From assembly GCA_045402695.1 (NCBI GenBank), contig JAWPNA010000477.1, forward strand, positions 1 through 27,502: a stretch of 27,502 nucleotides of DNA, written 5' to 3'. Both the position numbers and the translations under genes were made by a program. The notes beneath the pieces are model-generated. The model worked only from the letters and a program-made list of their open reading frames with translations, ran no database searches and was not told the DNA's origin. Below, in pieces: positions 14,760 to 23,300 of the stretch (positions are counted from its first letter, which is position 1; every line of letters begins with the position of its first letter). This stretch comes from JAWPNA01 sp045402695. Its GTDB lineage: Bacteria > Acidobacteriota > Polarisedimenticolia > JACPZX01 > DASXTC01.

Positions 14760-15254
14760 TTAAAGGGCCGTGTCGAAGATCTTCTCGACGACGAGGTAGA
14801 CGTCGTCTCCGGCGGCCATCATTTTTCCATCCGGGCCGTACAGAATCATGTGCGGGAGGTCCTTCACGCCGTGCTGCTTCACGACGGGAGTGGTCCAGTC
14901 GATGATGTCGATCTTCCGGATGGCGACGTTCTCGTGGCGGGCGGCCAGCTTCCTCAGCTCCGGATCCAGGACGCGGCATGGAGGGCACCAGTCGGCGTAA
15001 AAGTCGAAGATGGTGTACTTGCCTGCCACGGCGGCGGCTCCGAGATCGACCGGCTCACCCTTCGAGACGACCTTCACGTCCCCTCGAGGCACCTCCACCA
15101 CGCCGCTCCCCCCGGATGCCAGAAAGACGGCGAATGCGAGCGCGCCACCCGCGATGGCGATCACCAGGATCAACACCGCCTTCTCGCCGGCCGTGGCGCG
15201 GCGCGCTGTCGCCGGGTCGATCGCCACAGGGTCGGCCCCGACATGCTCGTCCAT
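14760..15254 (-). CDS. Membrane-anchored thioredoxin-like protein
   Basis: 164 residues from ATG 15254, which has GGAGAGG just before it; an upstream ATG at 15287 lies at or before the predicted transcription start. One membrane helix (about 26-46) anchors a thioredoxin domain facing outside. The motif YADWCPPC puts the redox cysteines at C90 and C93, and KDLP has cis-Pro134. WCPPC resembles the reducing DsbD C-terminal/TlpA type more than oxidising DsbA, so it may deliver electrons to envelope proteins such as the selenoprotein at 4507, but no sequence evidence ties the two. It has its own promoter, divergent from pyrF. Confidence 0.87.
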   Translation of the reverse strand: MDEHVGADPVAIDPATARRATAGEKAVLILVIAIAGGALAFAVFLASGGSGVVEVPRGDVKVVSKGEPVDLGAAAVAGKYTIFDFYADWCPPCRVLDPELRKLAARHENVAIRKIDIIDWTTPVVKQHGVKDLPHMILYGPDGKMMAAGDDVYLVVEKIFDTAL

Positions 15255-15290
15255 ACCTCTCCTCGATCGAATCAACTTCCGAAACATTTG

Positions 15291-15319
15291 AGGTTAAAGG
15301 AAATCTCGGATGACTTCAA
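15291..15319 (-). promoter_or_regulatory. Promoter of the thioredoxin-like gene
   Basis: TTGAAG (15314-15319), 17 bases, TAACCT (15291-15296) on the minus strand. The predicted start near 15284 supports the ATG at 15254 as the true start codon. Confidence 0.5.
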
Positions 15320-15345
15320 CTCCGCCCGCGCCGCAGCCGGGTGTG

Positions 15346-15374
15346 TTGCAAAGCCGGCGGGCATCTGAGACAAT
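15346..15374 (+). promoter_or_regulatory. Promoter of pyrF (leaderless type)
   Basis: TTGCAA (15346-15351), 17 bases, GACAAT (15369-15374), ending 9 bases before the pyrF ATG. Transcription would begin about 3 bases before the ATG, leaving no room for a ribosome site or a PyrR leader. Confidence 0.6.
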
Positions 15375-15383
15375 CCGGCACCG

Positions 15384-16112
15384 ATGCCCTCGATTCCCAG
15401 CTCACCATTCTCCGGAGGTTCTCAGAACAGGATCATCATCCCGCTGGACGTGTCCACGGCGGGCGAGGCGCTCCTCACCGTTGAGAGGCTCAAGGGTCGG
15501 GCCGGCATGTTCAAGGTCGGGCTTCAGCTCTTCACCGCGGAGGGTCCTGGAATCGTGCGCCGCATCATGGACGCCGGCGAGCGCGTGTTCCTCGATCTCA
15601 AGCTGCACGACATTCCCAACACGGTTCAACGCGCGGCCCGTGAGGCGGCTCGCCTCGGTGTCGCGATGTTCGACGTACACGCCGGCGGCGGCGCCGCGAT
15701 GATCCAGGCGGCGCGCCAGGCGCTCGGGGACCCCCCGGATCGGCCGCTGCTCCTCGGCGTCACGGTGCTCACAAGCCTCGAGCGAGGCGACCTGGAAGCC
15801 CTGGGCGTGCGCGCCACGCCGATGGACCATGCGGTGGCGCTGGCCCGCCTGGGCCAGCAGGCGGGGCTCGACGGGGTGGTGGCCTCGCCCCACGAGATCG
15901 CCGCGATCAAGGCGGCCTGCGGCGAGCGGTTCCTCGTGGTGACGCCGGGCATCCGTCCCGCCGGCTCGACGATGGGGGATCAGAAGCGTGTCATGGGACC
16001 CGCGGAGGCGCTCGCTGCCGGGGCGGACTGCCTCGTGATCGGGCGCCCGATTCTCGATGCTCCCGACCCGCTGCAGGCGCTGGAACGGATCCTGCGGGAG
16101 ATTGGGGCATGA
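15384..16112 (+). CDS. pyrF: Orotidine 5'-phosphate decarboxylase
   Basis: 242 residues, normal length. It makes UMP, the last step of the pathway. The catalytic DxKxxD array is present in FLDLKLHDIPNT (D71, K73, D76). Other OMP decarboxylase motifs are IIIPLDVST at the start, TPGIRPAGS and the phosphate loop VIGRPILDA. The ATG is the only start giving the full first strand. Its stop overlaps the next ATG (ATGA), so it heads an operon with a threonine-synthase-like gene, a PhnP-like gene and a secreted unknown. pyrE is not in the window. Confidence 0.96.
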   Translation: MPSIPSSPFSGGSQNRIIIPLDVSTAGEALLTVERLKGRAGMFKVGLQLFTAEGPGIVRRIMDAGERVFLDLKLHDIPNTVQRAAREAARLGVAMFDVHAGGGAAMIQAARQALGDPPDRPLLLGVTVLTSLERGDLEALGVRATPMDHAVALARLGQQAGLDGVVASPHEIAAIKAACGERFLVVTPGIRPAGSTMGDQKRVMGPAEALAAGADCLVIGRPILDAPDPLQALERILREIGA

Positions 16113-17218
16113 GCGACTACCGGTGCGACGACTGCGGTCGCCGCATCTCCGCACCGGGCCTCGTCTGGCGTTGCGCCTGCTCGGGCCCGCTCACTCTCAC
16201 GACGCGAGGACGGTTCGATCCGCACGCGGTGTCGTCGCGCCCCCCCACCATCTGGAGATACCGGGAGGCGATGGGGATTGGCCACAACGTGGATCCGGTG
16301 ACGCTGGGCGAGGGGTTCACGCCGATCGTCACCCACGAAGTGGCCGGCCTCACTGCCCGCTTCAAGCTCGAGTTCCTCATGCCGACAGGCTCCTTCAAGG
16401 ACCGCGGGGCCTCGGTCGTCATCAGCCAGATGGCCGCCGCAGGCGTCGCGCGCGCGGTTGAGGACTCCTCGGGCAACGCGGGACTCGCGATGGCCGCCTA
16501 CGGCTCGCATGCGGGTATTGCCGTGGACGTCCTGGTGCCCGACGATGCGCCGCGCGCCAAACTGGCCTCGATCGAGGCCTCCGGTGGGCGTCTCATGAAG
16601 ATCCCCGGGGGGAGAGGGGCGGCTTCGGCCGAGGCCCTGAGGCGCGCCGAGTCGGGGATCCCTTTCGCGAGCCACGTCTGGAACCCCTTCTTCCTCGAAG
16701 GGACCAAGACCTTCGCCTTCGAAGTGTGGGAGCAGACCGAGCGCCGGCTGCCTCCGCGCGTTTTCATTCCCGTCGGCAACGGCTCGCTCCTGCTGGGCGC
16801 TTTCGATGGCTTCGCGCAGCTTCGCGAGGACGGTCTCGCCGAGTCGTTTCCGCGCTTGATGGGTGTGCAGGCTGCCGCCTGCGCGCCGCTCGCGGGGCCC
16901 CCGGGGGGCGCCGTGCCGGGCGTCGAGGGCATGACCATCGCGGACGGGATCCGCATCGCGTCACCGCCGCGCGCACGACGAGTCAAAGAGGCGGTCGCCC
17001 GGTCGAGTGGGGCCTTCCTCATGGTAACCGAGGATGAGATCGCATCGGCCCGGGCCGCGCTGGGCCACCGAGGCCTCGACGTGGAGCCCACCGCAGCCGT
17101 GGCCTTCGCCGGAGCGCTGAAATGGGTGCGCGACGACCCGCAGGCGGCTTACGAGATGGAGTCGCAGGGTCCGCCCCTTGTCGCCCTCACCGGCGCGGGG
17201 ATCAAGAGTCTCAGATGA
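16109..17218 (+). CDS. thrC: Threonine synthase (PLP-dependent, fold type II)
   Basis: 369 residues. An N-terminal zinc-ribbon-like cysteine set (C6, C9, C22, C24) precedes the PLP domain. The Schiff-base lysine is K97 in PTGSFKDRG, SSGNAG follows, and the phosphate-binding loop is PVGNGSLLLG. The family converts O-phosphohomoserine to threonine. Related PLP enzymes (threonine dehydratase, cysteate synthase) share the fold, so the substrate is likely but not certain. It overlaps pyrF by 4 bases and the PhnP-like gene by 4 bases. Confidence 0.85.
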   Translation: MSDYRCDDCGRRISAPGLVWRCACSGPLTLTTRGRFDPHAVSSRPPTIWRYREAMGIGHNVDPVTLGEGFTPIVTHEVAGLTARFKLEFLMPTGSFKDRGASVVISQMAAAGVARAVEDSSGNAGLAMAAYGSHAGIAVDVLVPDDAPRAKLASIEASGGRLMKIPGGRGAASAEALRRAESGIPFASHVWNPFFLEGTKTFAFEVWEQTERRLPPRVFIPVGNGSLLLGAFDGFAQLREDGLAESFPRLMGVQAAACAPLAGPPGGAVPGVEGMTIADGIRIASPPRARRVKEAVARSSGAFLMVTEDEIASARAALGHRGLDVEPTAAVAFAGALKWVRDDPQAAYEMESQGPPLVALTGAGIKSLR

Positions 17219-17994
17219 AGGTGACGTTCATGGGCACCGGTACCTCGGTCGGCGTACCGGCCATCGGTTGCCGCTGCGACGTGTGCCGCTCGCACGATCC
17301 CATGAATCGCCGCACGCGGACTTCGGCGCTCCTGACCTGCGAGGGCCGGTGCGTGCTGCTCGACGCTTCCGTGGATCTGAGGCAGCAGGCCTTGCGCGAG
17401 GAGATGGACTCCCTCGATGCCGTGCTGTTGACGCATGGGCACGCGGACCACGTCTTCGGGCTTGATGATCTCCGGATGTTCAATTACCGGCAGCAGATGC
17501 CGATCCCGGTTTACGGCAACGAGCGTACGCTCGCAGACGTGCGGCGCACCTTCTGGTACGTGTTCGACGACAGGCCTGACGCCAGCAGCCGCCCCGCCCT
17601 CACGCTCACCCCCATCATTCCCGCAACAGCCCCGTTCATGACCGCTGGGCTGCGCGTCATCCCTTTCGCCGTCCAGCATGGCACGGTCCCGATCCTCGGC
17701 TACCGCGTCGGGCGCTTCGCCTACATCACGGACGCCAGCGATCTGTCCGGCGAGACAATCGCGGCGCTGGCGGGGCTCGACGCGCTGGTGATCAATGCCC
17801 TCAGGCGCAAACCACATCCGACTCACTTCAACCTGGAAGGGGCGCTCGCGGCCATCGAACGCATCGGGCCCGAGCGCGCGTTCCTGACTCACATCAGCCA
17901 CGAGTTTGATCATGCGTCGCTCTCGCAGGAGATCCCCGATGGGGTTCAGCCGGCATACGACGGACTCTCCTTCGATGTGGATCACACCTCCTAG
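17215..17994 (+). CDS. PhnP-like metallo-beta-lactamase-fold phosphodiesterase
   Basis: 259 residues from an ATG overlapping the thrC stop. The dinuclear metal motif THGHADH is at 73-79. The Cys set C19, C21, C24 in GCRCDVC matches the structural zinc site of PhnP, and THISHEFDH near the C-terminus holds the late His ligands. FWYVFDD is also typical of this branch. PhnP opens phosphoribosyl cyclic phosphates in phosphonate use; relatives act on other cyclic nucleotides. No phn genes are near, so a role in handling cyclic phosphate by-products of nucleotide metabolism is more plausible here, but that is inference. Confidence 0.85.
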   Translation: MKVTFMGTGTSVGVPAIGCRCDVCRSHDPMNRRTRTSALLTCEGRCVLLDASVDLRQQALREEMDSLDAVLLTHGHADHVFGLDDLRMFNYRQQMPIPVYGNERTLADVRRTFWYVFDDRPDASSRPALTLTPIIPATAPFMTAGLRVIPFAVQHGTVPILGYRVGRFAYITDASDLSGETIAALAGLDALVINALRRKPHPTHFNLEGALAAIERIGPERAFLTHISHEFDHASLSQEIPDGVQPAYDGLSFDVDHTS

Positions 17995-18865
17995 GATTGC
18001 AGGGATCCTCGCCCTGACGGTGCTCATGACCCGGGCGTCGCTCCCAGGTGGAGGCGCGCAGACATCCCCAGGCCAATCCGTCGCCGTCCCCCCCGTCCCG
18101 ATGTCCAACGAGGACGTCGTGAAGATGACGGCGCGCGGAGACTCACCCGAGGAGATCATCCAGATGATCGAGCACGCTGTCGCAATCGACTTCGACCTCG
18201 ACCCGGAGATCGTGGCCGAGTTGCGCAAGGCGGGGGTGGCTCCGTCCGTGACGCAGGCCATGATGCGGGCGCAGAAGAAATCGCCGCCGGCCCGCCCCGG
18301 CGCCCCGAGGTCGCTCGGCGCCATCGAGCTGATCTTCGAAAAGGACGCTCTGGCCGCCGAGTCGAAGAGCACCGCGGTGATGTTCGCCCAGGATTGGAAC
18401 GACCGGAAGGTCTCCCTCGCATTCTACGTCTACTGTCTCGACTCGTTGCACGTGCCGGACATGTGGCAGGCCGCGACTCCCCTGGCGTCGAACTTTCCGA
18501 GGCATCACTTGCTGTGGTTCCACGAGGAGATCGCGCCGCACAAACACACGCGCCGCGGAGATCTGGTGGCGCTCCGGCTTCCTGATCGCGCGAGCGTGCC
18601 CGCGGAGGAAGGGACTCATCCCCTAGGAGTCGGCGTGGCCGCGCGCGCGGGGGATCTCCCGTGGGAGCGGCTGGCTGAGACCGAAGCCACCATCGAGGTG
18701 ATGCCCGGCCGGCCATCACGCCTGACCGTCAGGGTGAAGACCCGCGGGACCGGATGGCTCGGCACCACCGCCCGCGGAGGTCCGGGGATCACCGTTCAGA
18801 TCGTGGCGATGGATCCGCCTGCGGCGGTGGCGCCTCCCGATCCGAACGCGCCGGCCCCCCCATGA
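17975..18865 (+). CDS. Secreted hypothetical protein with SNEDVV-type N-terminal domain
   Basis: 296 residues from ATG 17975, chosen because it begins a clear signal peptide (IAGILALTVLMTRASL, cleavage near residue 28). The segment MSNEDVVKMTARGDSPEE, followed by IVAELRKAGVAPSVTQAMM, is a short helical module I associate with secreted proteins of Acidobacteriota-like genomes. The rest looks beta-rich and ends in a Pro/Ala tail. I do not recognise a catalytic motif. It overlaps the PhnP-like gene by 20 bases as last gene of the pyrF operon, and its 3' end overlaps the convergent peptidase gene by 77 bases. Confidence 0.7.
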   Translation: MWITPPRIAGILALTVLMTRASLPGGGAQTSPGQSVAVPPVPMSNEDVVKMTARGDSPEEIIQMIEHAVAIDFDLDPEIVAELRKAGVAPSVTQAMMRAQKKSPPARPGAPRSLGAIELIFEKDALAAESKSTAVMFAQDWNDRKVSLAFYVYCLDSLHVPDMWQAATPLASNFPRHHLLWFHEEIAPHKHTRRGDLVALRLPDRASVPAEEGTHPLGVGVAARAGDLPWERLAETEATIEVMPGRPSRLTVRVKTRGTGWLGTTARGGPGITVQIVAMDPPAAVAPPDPNAPAPP

Positions 18866-20327
18866 CGGGCATGACGCGCATGATGCGGACGATGCCAAGA
18901 GCCACGAGGCGTGCGCACCGTTCCATGTTGTAAGGTTCCGCCTCCGTCGTGTTGCCGGGCGTATCCCCCGAGGAGTGGTAGTAGGCGGAGTAATCCACGA
19001 ACAGATCCCCGGACTCGGGCCATCCTTTCGATTTCCAGCCGGGGGTCTGCCTCAGGCGGACCGGAGATCCCCATGCCGCCGTGAAGACAGTGATGGCGGG
19101 AATCTTCTCGCTCGTGAGACCGACACCTTGGTACGTCTCCGGCAGGAAGACGTAGGCATCGGTGCCGCCTTGCGACGGCACGCTGGTGTACGCGGCCGAG
19201 AACCCGTCCTTGCCGGCGTGATCATCGGCCACGGCTTCCAGCGTCCTCAGCAGGGTTGCGTTCCAGGGGACATCGTTCCCCTCATAGTACACAGCGTCCC
19301 GCTCGGCCCCGGTTCCTGTCTCGTCATAGTTGATGACGGCGATGAGATGCTTCATTTCGTCGCGCCGCGATCGGACATAGCCGCTGGGCGACTCGTACTC
19401 GGCGCCCCAGACGATGAACCGCACCGCGGGCCGGTCGTCCGGCAGCAGACCCAGAGACAAGGCTGAGGAGAGGGCCCTCGCCGTCTCGAGGAGCGAGGCA
19501 ACGCCCGAGGCGTTGTCGTCCGCTCCGGGACCTCCCGAATCGGAATCGCCGTGCGCGCACACGATGATTACCTCATGCGACCGCAATCCTGAGCCGGGCA
19601 AAGTCCCCGCCACCGTTCGCGGGCGGCCGCGCGAGGTCCGCGAATCGAGCGACACCGTCAGGCGGACCTCGTCATGCGGAGCTGTCTGAGGCCGTGACTC
19701 CGTCGCCGCGGCGCGCAGGAGGAGGCCGTCGCGGTACGAGATCCCGAATACGGGAATCTTCGGGGAGCCCGATCCGTCCGGCGCTTTCAGATCCTCGATG
19801 GGTGCCCAGTCGGTGAAGCGATTGGGATCCCGTGGAGCATCGGTGAGGAGCACAGCGGCTCCCGCCGCCGCCATCGCGTCGTACACCTTCGGGATAGGCC
19901 GGCCCGTCAGAACGGCGGCCCGCTTGACGCCGGCGGGCGGACGCTGCGGGCTCTCCGATTGATCCACCATGAGCGGAAGTGTGGTGCTCGGCATCGAGGG
20001 AGAGTAACCGTAGGGCCAGGCGGAGGCGAGTGCCCGATCCCCCAGGATGACCGACCAGGAGGTCTCCTCATGCACCGGGATCGGCGCCCCCTCGATCACC
20101 TCGACCTGGAGACCCAGCTCTTTCATCTTCCCGGCCACGGCGGCCGCCGCCCGATCACCCGAGGCCGTGCCTCCCATGCGGGGTCCGTACGCCACCAGCT
20201 CCTTCACGTTGGCGCGGGCCGCCTCCCGCGACACGAATCCCGCAATCCGTTCCTCGAGACGTTGATCGGGTGATGAGGCCGCGATGGCGAGGAACCCCGC
20301 CAACGGCGTCATCAGGTGGAGAATCAC
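18789..20327 (-). CDS. Secreted M28-family metallopeptidase
   Basis: 512 residues from a GTG at 20327 that overlaps the smc stop (GTGA); ATG 20312 is the other start. A signal peptide (LHLMTPLAGFLAIAASS) is followed by a PA-like insert (about 130-165, AAVLTGRPIPKVYD) and the zinc peptidase core: H259 in CAHGDSDS, D270 in GADDNASG, E310 in WGAEYES, D335 in NYDETGT and the late His in YYHSSGDTP. The position after E310, usually the second Glu that binds zinc, is Tyr, with Glu one residue later. Family members are aminopeptidases or carboxypeptidases in the envelope. The last 20 or so residues are low complexity and overlap the convergent gene. Confidence 0.85.
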   Translation of the reverse strand: MILHLMTPLAGFLAIAASSPDQRLEERIAGFVSREAARANVKELVAYGPRMGGTASGDRAAAAVAGKMKELGLQVEVIEGAPIPVHEETSWSVILGDRALASAWPYGYSPSMPSTTLPLMVDQSESPQRPPAGVKRAAVLTGRPIPKVYDAMAAAGAAVLLTDAPRDPNRFTDWAPIEDLKAPDGSGSPKIPVFGISYRDGLLLRAAATESRPQTAPHDEVRLTVSLDSRTSRGRPRTVAGTLPGSGLRSHEVIIVCAHGDSDSGGPGADDNASGVASLLETARALSSALSLGLLPDDRPAVRFIVWGAEYESPSGYVRSRRDEMKHLIAVINYDETGTGAERDAVYYEGNDVPWNATLLRTLEAVADDHAGKDGFSAAYTSVPSQGGTDAYVFLPETYQGVGLTSEKIPAITVFTAAWGSPVRLRQTPGWKSKGWPESGDLFVDYSAYYHSSGDTPGNTTEAEPYNMERCARLVALGIVRIMRVMPVMGGPARSDREAPPPQADPSPRSER

Positions 20328-23300
20328 ACGCCCTGGCCGCCGGAGCCGGTGGCGTCCGGCGGGATGCTCAGGACCGGCGCCGGCGCGGCGGCAAGACCCG
20401 CCGTGCCCGCCACCGCGAGCGACGGACGACGCCCATTTCCTTTGTGGCGCGCGGCCAGGAGCGCCGGCAGTGTCTTGATGGTCTGCGCCCGATCCGTCTC
20501 GCCCTCCACGACCACCGAGATGGCGCACGAGACTCCAGGCTCCTCCATGGTGATGCCGTACAGGATGTCGGCCGACTCCATGGAACATCGATTGTGGGTG
20601 ATCATGACGAACTGCGTATCGGCGCCCATCGTCTTGAGGAGGCCGTTGAACCGGATCACGTTTGCCTCGTCGAGCGGCGCATCCACCTCGTCCAGCAGGC
20701 AGAACGGGGACGGCCTGTACTTGAAGATGGCGAACAACAACGCGACGGCGGTGAGGGCCTTCTCGCCGCCCGAGAGCAGCGAGATGTTCTGCAGCCTCTT
20801 GCCCGGAGGCTGTGCGATGATCTCGATGCCGCACTCCAGCACGTCTTCCTCGCCTTCCCCGGTCATCAGCTTCAAATCCGAGCGACCCCCACCGAACAGC
20901 GACCGGAAGATCTCCGCGAAGCCTCCGCGGATCTGCTCGAAGGCGTCCAGAAACCGCTCGCGCGACGTCCGGTTGATCCGCGCGATTGTATCTTTCAGCG
21001 AAGCGATCGCCTCGTTCAAATCGCTGCGCTGCGCCGTGAGGAAGCTGTACCGCTCTTCCAGCTCACGGAACTGATCGAGCGCCATCATGTTCACGGGTCC
21101 CATCTTGTCCAGGATCTCCTTGAGCTGTCCGAGAGACGCGCGCACCGATTCCAGATCGAGGGCCTTCTCCTCCACAGTGATGGCCGCGAGCAGGTCATCG
21201 ATCGAGGACCCCGCCGTCTCCAGCGCTCCGGCCGCCAGGTGGCGCAAATCGGCGGCGACGCGCTCTTTCTCGAGCGTGATCTGTTCTCGCCGGCCGCGCT
21301 CTTCCTCCAGCGCCCCGCGCGCCCCGCGCGCCCCCTGGCCCTGCCGCTCGGACTCGAGGCGCAGCTCGGACAGGACCACCTCGCCGTCCTTGACCTTCGC
21401 CTCGAGGTCCTGCTTGCGGCCACCGAGGTCCTCGATCGCGCGGGCCGCGAGCTCCTGGCGCCTCGCGGCATCATCGAGCCGAAGCTGAAGCTCCGCCTCC
21501 CCGGCCGCCTCGCGTTCGATGCGATCCCTCAGGTCGGAATCGGTTTCCAGCAGCCGTACCAGCTCTTCATCCATCGCCTCCAGACGCTGGCGCGCGGCCG
21601 AGAGAGCGGACCGCACCGTGGAAAGCTGTTCGCCCATCCGGGAATCCGCCGACCGGAGGATTGCTGTCTCTTCCTGGGAGGCGGCGATCTCCGCTTCCCG
21701 CCGTCCGCGCGCATCCTCCAGTTCATCCAGGGTGGCCGTGAGGCGCTCCAGCTCCAGCGACAGAGCCATCAGCTCCTCGCGTACCATCCCCTGCTCGCGA
21801 CCCAGCGTCTCGACCTTGCTCCTCACGCGCGTCTCTTCGCCGACCGCGGCCTGAAGGCCGAGGCGCAGCCCGAAGAGATCCTTCTCTCGCGCCACGATCT
21901 CCCGAGCGAGTTGCGCCACGGCCGCGGCGGTCTCCGCGCGCTCCGACTCCAGTCCGGAGATCAGGAGGTCCATCCCCACCAGGTGCGACCGAGCCGCCTC
22001 GATCGTCGCGGCCAGATCTGACTTGAGGCGCCTGCGGCTCAGCACGCCGGCACCCTCGGGACGGCGCGCTCCTCCCTCCACCAAGCCGGAGATCGCGAGA
22101 AGGTCCCCCTCGAGCGTGACGTAGTCGAAGAACGGCGCGAGCTTTCTCAAGCGGCAGGCGGATTCCAGGTCCGTCACGACCAGGGCGCGGGCGAGGACCG
22201 CGCTCAGCGCCCGCCTTCTTCGATCATCCGTCTCGACCAAGTCGCCGAGGCGTCCCACGAAGCCAGGATCGGACCTCAGGTCATCAGGAAGTCCGATGAG
22301 CGGCCTGTCATCGGAGCGGTCTTCGGAGAGGTCTTCCGCCGCGGGGAGAAAAGCCGCGCGGCCTTTGGATGTCCTCTTCAGCAGCGCGATGCCCGAAAGC
22401 GCGATGTCCGGCCCCTCCACCAAGGCGGCGTCGAGATACTCCTTCAGGTAGGCTTCGGCGGCCGCCTCGAGGCGCGCGGGTACCTTGAGTCCGTCGGCCA
22501 AAATCGTGCCGGCGCCTTCCGCCATCCATCCGCCGAGTTTCAGCGGATCATGCCCGGCCACTGCTCGCAAGAGGTCCCGTGTCTTCAGCGTGGTGGCCTC
22601 GACTTCCGTAAGAGCGCTCAGACGCTGCTCGTGTCCATGCAACCGCCGGCGCGATTCCTCCCGTCGCGCGATCTCCCGGGCCAGCGTCCCCTCGAGGAGT
22701 TCCTCCTCGGCGCGCTTCGCGTTCAGCTCGCTGGTCATGGCGGCCGCGGCCGCATCAGCCCCCGCCAGCCGCTCGCCCACCGCGGCAAGCACGCGGCCGG
22801 CCTCGAGCATCTCGTCGCAGGCGAGGCTCTCCTCTTTTTCCAGCGAGCCGGACTGCCGCGACAGCTTCTGCTTGGCCTCCTCCACCTGGGAACGGCGGTT
22901 GCGCGCGTCGCTAAGCGCGCCGACCATCTGCAGAAACGCCGCGCGCGCACCCCCCAGCTCGGCTTCCAGCCCCGCGATACGGTCCTGCGCCGCCTGTCGG
23001 GCCCTCTCCAGGCGCTGCCGGTCGGCCTCCTGCTGTTCCGTGCGGAGATCGACCTCCTGCCGATCGGCGCGCCGCGTCTCGATCAACCGTGAGGTCTCCT
23101 CGAGCCTCGCCGCCAGGGCGGCGGCCTGCTGGCGCGCGGACTGCCGCGCCCGCTCCGAGTCCACGATCTGCTGGCGCGCCAGCGCCAGCTCTCGCTCCTC
23201 GTGATCCAGTGCGCGCTCCAGCGCGTGAAGATCGTCGCGCTGCCTGCGCCACAGAGCGTCCTCCTCGTCGAGGCGCCGCCGGCTCTCCTCGCACTGCGCC

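Noticed and set aside
15255..15287. Upstream ATG at 15287 for the thioredoxin-like gene
   Set aside because: It lies at or before the predicted transcription start, has no ribosome site, and its first codons are atypical; ATG 15254 has GGAGAGG.
17122..17214. Upstream start for the PhnP-like gene at 17122
   Set aside because: The added residues overlap thrC and have shadow composition; the fold begins at MKVTFMGTGTS, with an ATGA overlap.
20313..20834. A longer N-terminus for the M28 peptidase
   Set aside because: The upstream 170 codons lie inside smc in another frame and are Arg/His/Gly-rich; the signal peptide starts at about 20327/20312.
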